Source of the DNA: an uncultured Clostridia bacterium
GTDB lineage: Bacteria > Bacillota > Clostridia > TANB77 > CAG-508
DNA: 10,533 bases
NCBI GenBank assembly: GCA_947629965.1
Contig: CANRFS010000037.1
Coordinates: 1 to 10,533, forward strand
Reading direction: 5' to 3'
Numbering within the stretch: position 1 is the stretch's first letter; every line of letters begins with the position of its first letter. Under the pieces are notes generated by a model that had not been told where the DNA came from, did no database searches, and worked only from the letters and a program-made list of their open reading frames with translations. Both the position numbers and the translations under genes were made by a program. Positions 1 to 5,859 of this stretch are shown piece after piece.

Positions 1-19
1 TAAAAGGGAGGTAAGTAAA

Positions 20-280
20 ATGGCAGTAGCATCATTAGTATTAGGTATAGCTACAATAGTATTCTCATTTATTGGACTATATCTACCAGGATTAATAATG
101 GGTATCGTAGGTATAGTTCTTGGAGTATTAGCAAAGAAAAAAGCTCCATCAGGAATGGCTACAGCAGGTTTAGTATGCTCTATAATAGGAACTGTATTAT
201 GCGCTATAGTATTTATTGCATGTGTAGCTTGCGTTGGAACAGCAGGAGGATTTGCAGCATGTTCAGAGGCTTTATCTTAA
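20..280 (+). CDS. DUF4190-like small membrane protein
   Basis: This 86-residue protein is almost entirely hydrophobic. A glycine-rich block at residues 3-38 (ASLVLGIATIV, then GLIMGIVGIVLGVLAKKK) is followed by a short basic turn with a PSGMATAGLV motif and a second helix at about 50-72. The pattern 'ASLVLGI ... GIVLG ... K ... GxAxAGLV.. I' is the DUF4190 layout, seen in small Firmicutes membrane proteins of unknown function. The start at 20 follows GGGAGGT at 6-12. The C-terminal part is cysteine-rich (residues 53, 61, 68, 71 and 81), which its relative at 1149 is not. It lies just upstream of lgt, separated by a hairpin. The family call rests on pattern recognition only and no specific function can be assigned. 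Confidence 0.75.
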   Translation: MAVASLVLGIATIVFSFIGLYLPGLIMGIVGIVLGVLAKKKAPSGMATAGLVCSIIGTVLCAIVFIACVACVGTAGGFAACSEALS

Positions 281-303
281 TATAAAGGATAAAAGTGCAA
301 GTA

Positions 304-338
304 ATTTAAACCCATGTGAAAATCACATGGGTTTAAAT
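304..338 (+). terminator. Perfect 16 bp hairpin between the DUF4190-like gene and lgt
   Basis: The arms 304-319 and 323-338 are perfectly complementary around an AAA loop, and the GC-containing core is CCCATGTGA/TCACATGGG. It lies 23 bp after the stop of the upstream gene and 23 bp before the lgt start. The 3' side has only three T's before AAATATAATT, so it is a weak intrinsic terminator at best. It could instead be an mRNA-stabilising or attenuating hairpin in the lgt leader. Confidence 0.6.
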
Positions 339-361
339 ATAATTAAAAAGGAAAGATTAAT

Positions 362-1162
362 ATGTTACCAAGTATTGTCATTTTTGGAAGAGAATTTCCA
401 ACGTATGGAATTATAGCATTTATAGGAATAGCAGTAGCCATATTATTTGGAGTGTTTTATTTTTCAAAATATTATGATATAAAAAAAGAAGATATATTTT
501 ATTGTATACTTTTTGCATTAATAGGAATAGGCATAGGAGCAAAATTATTATATATAATAACAATTATTCCAGATTTACCAACAATTATTAGTAATTTAGG
601 ATGGAAAGAAACATTAATTAGAATAACACAAGGAGGATTTGTGTTTTATGGAGGTATAATTGGTGGCGTTATAGGAATATATGTATATGCAAAATTATTT
701 AAACTTTCATTTAAGAAATTAATAATGATATTAGTTCCTACTGTACCAATATTTCACTCAATTGGAAGAATAGGATGCTTATGTGCAGGATGTTGTTATG
801 GAATGGAATATCATGGATTTGGACAAGTAATATTTAATAATAATAAATATTCCAATGTTCCAATAGGAGTTCCATTATTTCCAACACAAATAGTAGAAAG
901 TATATGTAATTTAATTATTTTTATAATAATACTATTAACTTATAAAAAATGTGTGGGAACATATAAAACAGTAGCTTTTTATGCTGTTTCATATAGCGTA
1001 GTAAGATTTGTTTTAGAATTTTATAGAGGAGATGCAGTAAGAGGAATTTTACTTGGATTATCTACATCACAATGGATTAGTATTATTTTATTTGCAATAG
1101 GCATAGGTTTATTTATATATGAAAATAAAAAAGAAAGGAGAGATAAATATGGAAGAGAATAA
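362..1162 (+). CDS. lgt: Prolipoprotein diacylglyceryl transferase (Lgt), clostridial variant
   Basis: Lgt transfers diacylglycerol from phosphatidylglycerol to the lipobox cysteine of prolipoproteins in the cytoplasmic membrane, before signal peptidase II cleavage. The 266-residue protein has several membrane helices and the family landmarks in order. These are GGFVFYGGIIGG at 91-102, the signature arginine loop RIGCLCAGCCYG at 136-147, FPTQIVES at 173-180, RFVLEFYRGD at 215-224, and LSTSQWIS at 233-240. It departs from the E. coli type in two places: tyrosine 96 stands where SFHGG has its histidine, and the RIGN loop is replaced by a cysteine-rich GCxxAGCCYG loop. From memory, this form is frequent among clostridial proteins annotated as Lgt. 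The start at 362 follows AAAGGAAAG. Its last 14 bp overlap the next gene, implying co-transcription. Confidence 0.87.
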   Translation: MLPSIVIFGREFPTYGIIAFIGIAVAILFGVFYFSKYYDIKKEDIFYCILFALIGIGIGAKLLYIITIIPDLPTIISNLGWKETLIRITQGGFVFYGGIIGGVIGIYVYAKLFKLSFKKLIMILVPTVPIFHSIGRIGCLCAGCCYGMEYHGFGQVIFNNNKYSNVPIGVPLFPTQIVESICNLIIFIIILLTYKKCVGTYKTVAFYAVSYSVVRFVLEFYRGDAVRGILLGLSTSQWISIILFAIGIGLFIYENKKERRDKYGRE

Positions 1163-1436
1163 AACAAATAACGAAGCAAGTATAAATGGATTTGGAGTAG
1201 CTAGCTTAGTTACAGGTATACTTTCATTATTAACAATAGAATTTATAATAATTTCAATAGCATTTGGAATACTTGCAATTGGTCTTGGTATATTTGGATT
1301 AAGAAGACCAAATAATGGAATGGCAAAAGCAGGATTAACTTTAGGCATAGTAAGTTTATTAATAACATTCTTACTATTCTTATTCTTAGAAGTATTAGAT
1401 GTGTCTTTGTTTACAATTCCAAGTTGGTATAAATAA
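1149..1436 (+). CDS. DUF4190-like small membrane protein, translationally linked to lgt
   Basis: This is a 95-residue protein starting at ATG 1149, preceded by AAAGGAG at 1134-1140. A longer in-frame start at 1119 lacks a comparable binding site and adds only a lysine-rich stretch inside lgt. After a polar head (MEENKTNNEASIN, residues 1-13) comes GFGVASLVTGILSLL, then a second hydrophobic run ending in GIFGLRRPNNGMAKAGLTLGI, which is the DUF4190 pattern. A third hydrophobic stretch covers about 64-82, and the protein ends in PSWYK. It overlaps the lgt stop codon by 14 bp, so translational coupling is likely. It resembles the gene at 20-280, so lgt is bracketed by two relatives. Function is unknown; an envelope role is only suggested by the location. 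Confidence 0.8.
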   Translation: MEENKTNNEASINGFGVASLVTGILSLLTIEFIIISIAFGILAIGLGIFGLRRPNNGMAKAGLTLGIVSLLITFLLFLFLEVLDVSLFTIPSWYK

Positions 1437-1461
1437 TAATTTAATTGTAATAAAGGATAAG

Positions 1462-1491
1462 AAAACAAGACTTATGGTCTTGTTTTTTTTT
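1462..1491 (+). terminator. Rho-independent terminator after the lgt/DUF4190 unit
   Basis: AAAACAAGAC (1462-1471) pairs with GTCTTGTTTT (1477-1486) around a 5-nt loop, and the T-run spans 1483-1491. It starts 26 bp after the stop of the DUF4190-like gene. It is a classical intrinsic terminator that ends the first transcription unit. Confidence 0.9.
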
Positions 1492-1508
1492 ATGAAAAAT
1501 TATATAAT
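1480..1508 (+). promoter_or_regulatory. Candidate promoter of gatC
   Basis: A perfect -10 hexamer TATAAT lies at 1503-1508, with a weak -35 TTGTTT at 1480-1485 and a 17 bp spacer. The -35 falls in the descending arm and T-run of the preceding terminator. Initiation near 1515 would give a leader of about 35 nt before gatC. Confidence 0.5.
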
Positions 1509-1548
1509 AAACGCATTAGTTAAATTATGGAAGAGGGGAAGTAGACTT

Positions 1549-1833
1549 ATGGTTGTTAGTAAAGATGAAATATTGCATATTGCAAATCTTGCAGATCTTA
1601 ATATTAAAGATGACGAAATAGATGAATATGCAAAGAATTTACAAGACATATTGAACTTTGTAGATATTTTAAATAAAGTAGATACAGAAAATGTAGAGGA
1701 ATCAATAGGTGTTGTAAATAATACAAATGTATTCAGAAAAGATGAAATAAAAGTATTTGAAGATAGAGATGCTTTATTACAAAATGCACCAGATCAAGAA
1801 AATAATATGTTTAAAATTCCTAAAGTTATATAA
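1549..1833 (+). CDS. gatC: Asp/Glu-tRNA amidotransferase subunit C (GatC)
   Basis: GatC is the small subunit of the GatCAB amidotransferase, which converts Glu-tRNA(Gln) and/or Asp-tRNA(Asn) to the amidated forms in the cytoplasm. It wraps around and stabilises GatA. The 94 residues show the family signature: an N-terminal IxHIANLADLNI segment (8-19), the 'LQDILNFVDILNKVDTENVEE' pattern, an NVFRKDE motif (60-66), and the closing NAPDQENNMFKIPKVI. The usual length is about 95 residues. The start at 1549 is supported by GAGGGG at 1533-1538 and by the alignment; upstream in-frame sequence runs through a terminator and is not coding. It is followed by a 212 bp gap to gatA holding a dispersed repeat, although gatC and gatA are normally close together. 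Confidence 0.95.
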   Translation: MVVSKDEILHIANLADLNIKDDEIDEYAKNLQDILNFVDILNKVDTENVEESIGVVNNTNVFRKDEIKVFEDRDALLQNAPDQENNMFKIPKVI

Positions 1834-1847
1834 GTAAGACAAATTGT

Positions 1848-1972
1848 AATTTATTACTATAAAATAGTTTAATATAATTTTTTCAAGACGTCCTTCTTCA
1901 CCAAAATTATTATTTCATAATAATTTTGGATTCGAAGCTCCTATTTCAAAAATTATATTTAAACTATTTTAC
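1848..1972. repeat. Dispersed structured repeat, copy 1 (MITE-like, with terminal inverted repeats)
   Basis: Positions 1848-1954 match 10427-10533 at 105 of 107 positions with no gaps. The differences are A1859/G10438 and A1877/T10456. Copy 1 is complete: its left end (AAAATAGTTTAATATAATTT and following, 1861-1883) is the reverse complement of its right end (1948-1970) except for one extra T. Inside, CCAAAATTATTA (1901-1912) and TAATAATTTTGG (1918-1929) form a perfect 12 bp stem around TTTCA, flanked by short CTTC/GAAG complementarity (1893-1896 and 1933-1936). Between the inner and outer stems lie less self-complementary, GC-richer blocks, CAAGACGTC and CTCCTATTTC. It has no coding capacity and lies between gatC and gatA. 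I see no convincing target-site duplication. It could be a MITE, a REP-like element or a structured RNA. Confidence 0.9.
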
Positions 1973-2045
1973 TAATCAAATTAACTTAAAAACAATTAAA
2001 CAAATTACAATTTATGTATTAATAAAATTTGAAAGGAGAATTTTA

Positions 2046-3497
2046 ATGGAACTTTATGAATTAACTGTTCATGAATTATTAGAAAAGTTAGATAATAATG
2101 AAATAACTTTAGAAGATATAACTAAAAGTTATATAGATAGAATAAATGATAAAGAAAAAGATGTACAAGCTTTTGTAAGTATTTCGGATAAAGAGGCATT
2201 AGAAAAAGTAAAAACAATTAAAGAAAGAAACACAAAATTTGCAGGTATTCCAATAGGAATAAAAGATAATATATGTATAAAAAACACTAAAACAACTTGT
2301 AGCTCTAAAATGTTAGAAAATTTTGTTGCACCATATAATGCAACGGTTATAGAAAAACTAAATGAAGAAAACATGGTATATTTAGGTAAACTTAATATGG
2401 ACGAGTTTGCAATGGGAGCTTCAACAGAATATTCTGCATTTAAGAAAACAAAAAATCCTTGGAATTTAAATACAGTACCAGGAGGATCAAGCGGAGGTTC
2501 TGCTGCAGCAGTAGCTGCAAATTTGGTTCCATGGGCTTTAGGTTCAGATACAGGTGGATCAATTCGTCAGCCAGCTTCTTTATGTGGTGTTGTTGGTTTA
2601 AAACCTACTTATGGCTTGGTATCAAGATATGGGTTAGTAGCATTTGCATCATCACTAGACCAAATAGGTCCAATTACGAAAGATGTGCAAGATAGTGCAA
2701 TGCTTTTAAATTTAATCACAGGGCATGATGAAAAAGATTCAACATCAGCAAATATCGAGAAAAAAGATTATACAAAATCTTTAAGGCAAGATGTAAAAGG
2801 TTTAAAAATAGGTGTTCCAAAAGAATATTTTGGAGATGGAATAAATGAAGAAGTAAAGAAATCTGTAAAAGAAGCAATTAAAAAATATGAAGAAATGGGA
2901 GCAATAGTAGAAGAATGTTCATTAGGCATTGCAGATGAATCTTTAGCAGTTTACTATATAATTGCTTGTGCAGAAGCAAGTTCAAATTTAGGAAGATTTG
3001 ATGGAATAAGATATGGATATCGTACTAAAAACTTTACTTCATTAAAAGATATATATAGAAATTCAAGAAGTGAAGGCTTTGGAGCAGAGGTAAAAAGAAG
3101 AATAATTCTTGGTACTTATGTGCTTTCATCAGGATACTATGACGCATATTATAAAAAGGCACAAAAAGTAAGAACTATAATTAGAAAAGAATTTGAAAAA
3201 TTATTTGAAAAATATGATGTACTATTAACACCAACATCACCAACTGTAGCGTATGAAATAGGATCAAAATCAAATAATCCATTAGAAATGTATTTAGCAG
3301 ACCTTTGTACAGTAACAGTAAATATTGCAGGACTTCCAGGAATTTCAGTACCCTGTGGAGTAGACAAGGCTGGTATGCCAATTGGTATGCAATTAATAGG
3401 AAAACATTTTGATGAAGAAACAATACTTCGAGCAGCGTATACATATGAGCAAAATGCAAAATTTAGAGAAAATTATAAACCAGAATTTAAAAAGTAA
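2046..3497 (+). CDS. gatA: Asp/Glu-tRNA amidotransferase subunit A (GatA)
   Basis: GatA is the glutaminase subunit of GatCAB. It releases ammonia from glutamine, which is channelled to GatB for amidation of mischarged tRNA. The 483 residues are normal for the family and carry the complete amidase signature. Lys73 lies in GIKDN, the cis-serine Ser148 in the GGSSGGSAAA motif, and the nucleophile Ser172 in SDTGGSIRQPAS. The spacing of 75 and 24 residues equals that of the characterised K79/S154/S178 triad of the Staphylococcus aureus enzyme. The C-terminal half has the expected TVNIAGLPGISVPCG and GMPIGMQLIGKHFDE segments. The start at 2046 follows AAAGGAG at 2032-2038. An in-frame extension back to 1926 would run through the repeat element and is rejected. 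gatB follows after 11 bp. Confidence 0.97.
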   Translation: MELYELTVHELLEKLDNNEITLEDITKSYIDRINDKEKDVQAFVSISDKEALEKVKTIKERNTKFAGIPIGIKDNICIKNTKTTCSSKMLENFVAPYNATVIEKLNEENMVYLGKLNMDEFAMGASTEYSAFKKTKNPWNLNTVPGGSSGGSAAAVAANLVPWALGSDTGGSIRQPASLCGVVGLKPTYGLVSRYGLVAFASSLDQIGPITKDVQDSAMLLNLITGHDEKDSTSANIEKKDYTKSLRQDVKGLKIGVPKEYFGDGINEEVKKSVKEAIKKYEEMGAIVEECSLGIADESLAVYYIIACAEASSNLGRFDGIRYGYRTKNFTSLKDIYRNSRSEGFGAEVKRRIILGTYVLSSGYYDAYYKKAQKVRTIIRKEFEKLFEKYDVLLTPTSPTVAYEIGSKSNNPLEMYLADLCTVTVNIAGLPGISVPCGVDKAGMPIGMQLIGKHFDEETILRAAYTYEQNAKFRENYKPEFKK

Positions 3498-3508
3498 GGA
3501 GAAAAAAT

Positions 3509-4948
3509 ATGTCAAGAGAAGATTATGAAATAGTTATAGGACTAGAAGTTCATAGTGAATTATCTACAAAAACGAAAATATTCTGTTCTTGTCCTACCGA
3601 ATTTGGAGGAAAACCAAATACACATTGCTGTCCAGTATGTATGGCAATGCCTGGTACACTTCCAGTTCTAAATGAAAAAGTAGTAGAGTATGCAATAAAA
3701 GCAGGACTTGCTACAAACTGTAAGATAGCAGATGTAAGTAAAAATGATAGAAAAAATTATTTTTATCCAGACCTTCCTAAAGCATATCAAATATCACAAT
3801 ATGATATGCCACTTTGCGAGCATGGATATGTTGAAATAGAAGTAAATGGAGAAAAGAAAAAGATTGGACTTACAAGAATACATATTGAAGAAGATGCAGG
3901 AAAATTAAATCATGATGATTATGGAAGAGGAAGCTTAGTTGATTTAAATAGAGCAGGTGTTCCTTTGATAGAAATAGTTTCAGAGCCTGATTTAAGAAGC
4001 ACAGAAGAAGTAGATTTATACTTGAAAAAATTGAAATCAATATTAGAATATATTGAAGTATCAGATTGTAAAATGCAGGAAGGATCATTTCGAGCAGATG
4101 TAAACGTATCTGTTAGAAAAAAAGGACAAAAAGAATTCGGAACTAGAATAGAAATGAAAAATATGAGTTCATTTAAGTCGATTTTAAGAGCCATAGATTA
4201 TGAAGCTGAAAGGCAAATAGAAGTTATAGAAGATGGAGGAAAAATTAATCAAGAGACTTTAAGATGGGATGAGGTATCTGGAAAAACTTTTTCAATGAGA
4301 AATAAAGAAGATGCACAAGATTATAGATATTTTCCTGAACCAGATTTAGTTGCAATCAGAATATCAGAAGAAATGAAAGAAAATATTAGAAAGAGCCTTC
4401 CAGAAATGCCAGAAAAAAGAAGAGAAAGATATGTAAAAGAGTTTAATCTGCCAGAATATGATGCAAAGGTATTAACATCAGAAAAAGCTTTATCAGATAT
4501 GTTTGAAAAAGCAAATAATATATGTAAAAATCCAAAGACTGTAAGTAACATGATAATGACAGACATTATAGGGTATTTAAATGCTGAAGAAATAGAGGCA
4601 AAAGAAATACCATTTACAGCACAGCAACTTGGAAATTTAGTGGTGTTAATAGATAAAGGAACTATTAGTTCAAGCATTGCAAAAAAAGTATTGCAAGAAA
4701 TGTTTGAAAATCCAAGAGAACCACAAAAAATAATAGAAGAAAAAGGTTGGATTCAAATATCTGATGAAGGTGCTATAAAGGAAGTAGTATTAAAGATATT
4801 AGAAGCAAATCCACAGTCAATTGCAGACTTTAAAGCAGGAAAAGATAGAGCATTAGGATTTTTAGTAGGACAAGCAATGAAAGAAACAAAGGGAAAAGCA
4901 AATCCTCAAATGCTAAACAAAATGTTCTTAGAAGAATTAAAAAAATAA
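3509..4948 (+). CDS. gatB: Asp/Glu-tRNA amidotransferase subunit B (GatB)
   Basis: GatB binds the mischarged tRNA, phosphorylates the Glu or Asp carboxylate with ATP, and completes amidation with ammonia from GatA. The 479 residues fit the family. The N-terminal EIVIGLEVHSEL (7-18) and TKTKIFCSCP lead into the zinc-type cysteine set C26, C28, C41 and C44 (FCSC...CPVCMAMPGTLP). YRYFPEPDL (272-280) closes the catalytic cradle, and the C-terminal part from about residue 330 is the helical and YqeY tail domain that recognises tRNA, ending in GKANPQMLNKMFLEELKK. The ribosome binding site AAGGAG at 3496-3501 overlaps the gatA stop codon, implying coupled translation. It is the last gene of the operon; a large palindrome follows. 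Confidence 0.97.
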   Translation: MSREDYEIVIGLEVHSELSTKTKIFCSCPTEFGGKPNTHCCPVCMAMPGTLPVLNEKVVEYAIKAGLATNCKIADVSKNDRKNYFYPDLPKAYQISQYDMPLCEHGYVEIEVNGEKKKIGLTRIHIEEDAGKLNHDDYGRGSLVDLNRAGVPLIEIVSEPDLRSTEEVDLYLKKLKSILEYIEVSDCKMQEGSFRADVNVSVRKKGQKEFGTRIEMKNMSSFKSILRAIDYEAERQIEVIEDGGKINQETLRWDEVSGKTFSMRNKEDAQDYRYFPEPDLVAIRISEEMKENIRKSLPEMPEKRRERYVKEFNLPEYDAKVLTSEKALSDMFEKANNICKNPKTVSNMIMTDIIGYLNAEEIEAKEIPFTAQQLGNLVVLIDKGTISSSIAKKVLQEMFENPREPQKIIEEKGWIQISDEGAIKEVVLKILEANPQSIADFKAGKDRALGFLVGQAMKETKGKANPQMLNKMFLEELKK

Positions 4949-4961
4949 ATAGGTAAATTTT

Positions 4962-5000
4962 CTTTTTTGTTTTTTCTTTTTTTGTTTTTTTCTTTTTTTG
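4962..5000 (+). repeat. Periodic T-tract with alternating C and G
   Basis: After gatB comes a low-complexity tract in which runs of six or seven T's are separated by single bases that alternate C and G: C4962, G4969, C4976, G4984, C4992, G5000. The period is 7-8 bp. Its right part (from 4980) forms the outer left arm of the palindrome at 4980-5068. Its left part (4962-4979) has no counterpart beyond the right arm. Confidence 0.85.
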
Positions 5001-5068
5001 GACGGACTAGATTTAGTCTTTTTAAAAAAGACTAAATCTAGTCCGTCCAAAAAAAGAAAAAAACAAAA
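4980..5068. repeat. Perfect 44 bp-arm palindrome between convergent genes, probable bidirectional terminator
   Basis: Arms 4980-5023 and 5025-5068 are exact reverse complements around a single centre base (A5024), with no mismatch by position-by-position reading. The GC-bearing core is GGACGGACTAGATTTAGTC, and the outer arms are T7-C-T7 on the left and A7-G-A7 on the right. It lies between gatB (plus, ending 4948) and a minus-strand gene ending at 5113, where a bidirectional terminator is expected. Unlike a textbook terminator, the hairpin is flanked by A's rather than T's on the 3' side of either transcript, and it is much longer than needed. A small mobile-element relic or an assembly fold-back is also possible. 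Confidence 0.85.
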
Positions 5069-5112
5069 TTCTTCTAAAAATAGAAAGCAAATATCTAACT
5101 TTAATTTTAAAT

Positions 5113-5364
5113 CTAAACAATTTGTTTCTTAATTTTATCCATTGCAAATGCACATATAAAAAACATTACGCCAAAAGTTAATCCAGTTTTAAATAAAATA
5201 ATCCCTGAATCATATAATATGTGAGATATTGGATTTATTATGTACAAAAGTGAAAGTATGCAAGAAACTATACAAATTATAAGAGAAAACTTAAAGCCAG
5301 CCAACATTATTTTTAAAATATCTTTTTCTATATTTTTAACGTTATTTATAATTTTTTTAATCAT
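5113..5364 (-). CDS. Hypothetical two-helix membrane protein
   Basis: I do not recognise this 83-residue protein. It starts with a lysine-rich amphipathic stretch (MIKKIINNVKNIEKDILK, 1-18), followed by a membrane helix at about 24-43, a short PISHILYDSG connector, a second helix at about 55-75, and a basic tail (DKIKKQIV). Both termini are probably cytoplasmic by the positive-inside rule. There is no signal peptide cleavage site or catalytic motif. The start is well supported by GGAGGT ending 6 bp upstream of ATG 5364 on the minus strand. It lies downstream of rpsT, separated by a terminator, and has its own candidate promoter. It converges with gatB across the palindrome. Confidence 0.75.
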   Translation of the reverse strand: MIKKIINNVKNIEKDILKIMLAGFKFSLIICIVSCILSLLYIINPISHILYDSGIILFKTGLTFGVMFFICAFAMDKIKKQIV

Positions 5365-5399
5365 ACGAATACCTCCAAAATACTAAACTCCATATATTT

Positions 5400-5428
5400 A
5401 TGTTAACATATAAAAAATAGTAAATCAA
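5400..5428 (-). promoter_or_regulatory. Candidate promoter for the small membrane protein gene
   Basis: Read on the minus strand, TTGATT (5428-5423) and TAACAT (5405-5400) are separated by 17 bp. A TGT just upstream of the -10 gives an extended -10. The -10 lies in the 12 bp palindrome TATGTTAACATA (5399-5410), which could be an operator, though AT-rich palindromes of this size also arise by chance. Confidence 0.4.
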
Positions 5429-5475
5429 AGGTAATTATTGGAACTACAAACAACAATTTCTTATTGCCCAAAAAT

Positions 5476-5505
5476 AAAAAACAAATCATAAAAGATTTGT
5501 TTTTT
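5476..5505 (-). terminator. Rho-independent terminator of rpsT
   Basis: AAAAAACAAATC (5476-5487) pairs perfectly with GATTTGTTTTTT (5494-5505) around a 6-nt loop. On the minus strand the stem ends in a T-rich tail (TTTTTTATTTTT), starting about 10 bp after the rpsT stop. This is the expected position and polarity for ending rpsT transcription. Confidence 0.85.
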
Positions 5506-5514
5506 AAACTTAAT

Positions 5515-5778
5515 TTATGCAATTGTGTTTAATTTTTTTGCTAAATTAGATTTTTTTCTAGATGCTGTATTCTTTTTTATAACTCCTTTTGAACAAGCAC
5601 CATCTATTTTTTTAACAGCTTCTCTGAAAAGTTTTTCAGCATTCTCCTTATTTCCTTCGATAACTGCAGCTTCGAATTTTTTTGTAGCTGTTTTATATTC
5701 AGATTTAATCATATTATTTCTCAATGTTTTCTTTTCGATAACATCAACTCTTTTTATTGCAGATTTGATATTTGGCAT
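5515..5778 (-). CDS. rpsT: 30S ribosomal protein S20
   Basis: S20 binds 16S rRNA early in assembly of the small ribosomal subunit. The 87-residue, lysine-rich protein has the normal family length and landmarks: MPNIKSAIKRV at the N-terminus, the NNMIKSEYKTATKKFEAAV helix (22-40), and KGVIKKNTASRKKSNLAKKL near the C-terminus. ATG 5778 follows a strong AAGGAGGT site. It is transcribed leftward from its own near-consensus promoter, back to back with the HD phosphohydrolase gene, and ends at an intrinsic terminator, so it looks monocistronic. Confidence 0.97.
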   Translation of the reverse strand: MPNIKSAIKRVDVIEKKTLRNNMIKSEYKTATKKFEAAVIEGNKENAEKLFREAVKKIDGACSKGVIKKNTASRKKSNLAKKLNTIA

Positions 5779-5822
5779 ATATTTTGCACCTCCTTAAAGT
5801 CAAAATAAAATTCACTTTTTCT

Positions 5823-5851
5823 ATTTTAACATGGAAAAACAAAATTTGCAA
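5823..5851 (-). promoter_or_regulatory. Promoter of rpsT
   Basis: On the minus strand, -35 TTGCAA (5851-5846) and -10 TAAAAT (5828-5823) are separated by exactly 17 bp. The start of transcription would be near 5816, giving a leader of about 40 nt that contains the AAGGAGGT site. Confidence 0.75.
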
Positions 5852-5859
5852 GTGTTTTC

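Noticed and set aside
1119..1148. Earlier start for the DUF4190-like gene inside lgt
   Set aside because: It adds ten lysine-rich residues and bypasses the AAAGGAG site that is correctly spaced for ATG 1149.
1399..1548. N-terminal extension of GatC
   Set aside because: It would read through the intrinsic terminator at 1462-1491 and add 50 residues before the normal GatC start.
1873..1878. TATAAT inside repeat copy 1 as a gatA promoter
   Set aside because: No acceptable -35 lies 16-18 bp upstream (TTTATT at best), and the base that makes it consensus differs in copy 2. It is mentioned only as a possibility.
1848..1972. The dispersed repeat as a CRISPR unit or integron attC site
   Set aside because: The copies are 8.6 kb apart without spacers, and no GTTRRRY core or integrase gene is seen.
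1926..2045. N-terminal extension of GatA by 40 codons
   Set aside because: The extension is translated from the right part of the repeat element and AT-rich spacer, has no ribosome binding site, and precedes a good AAAGGAG plus ATG at 2046 that matches the family N-terminus.
3181..4677. Several open frames antisense to gatA and gatB
   Set aside because: They lie wholly inside strongly supported genes, lack ribosome binding sites, and show leucine-, serine- and phenylalanine-rich reverse-strand composition.
5525..5797. 90-codon open frame opposite rpsT
   Set aside because: It is antisense to a complete S20 gene; its phenylalanine- and serine-rich translation is typical of the reverse strand of lysine-rich coding DNA.
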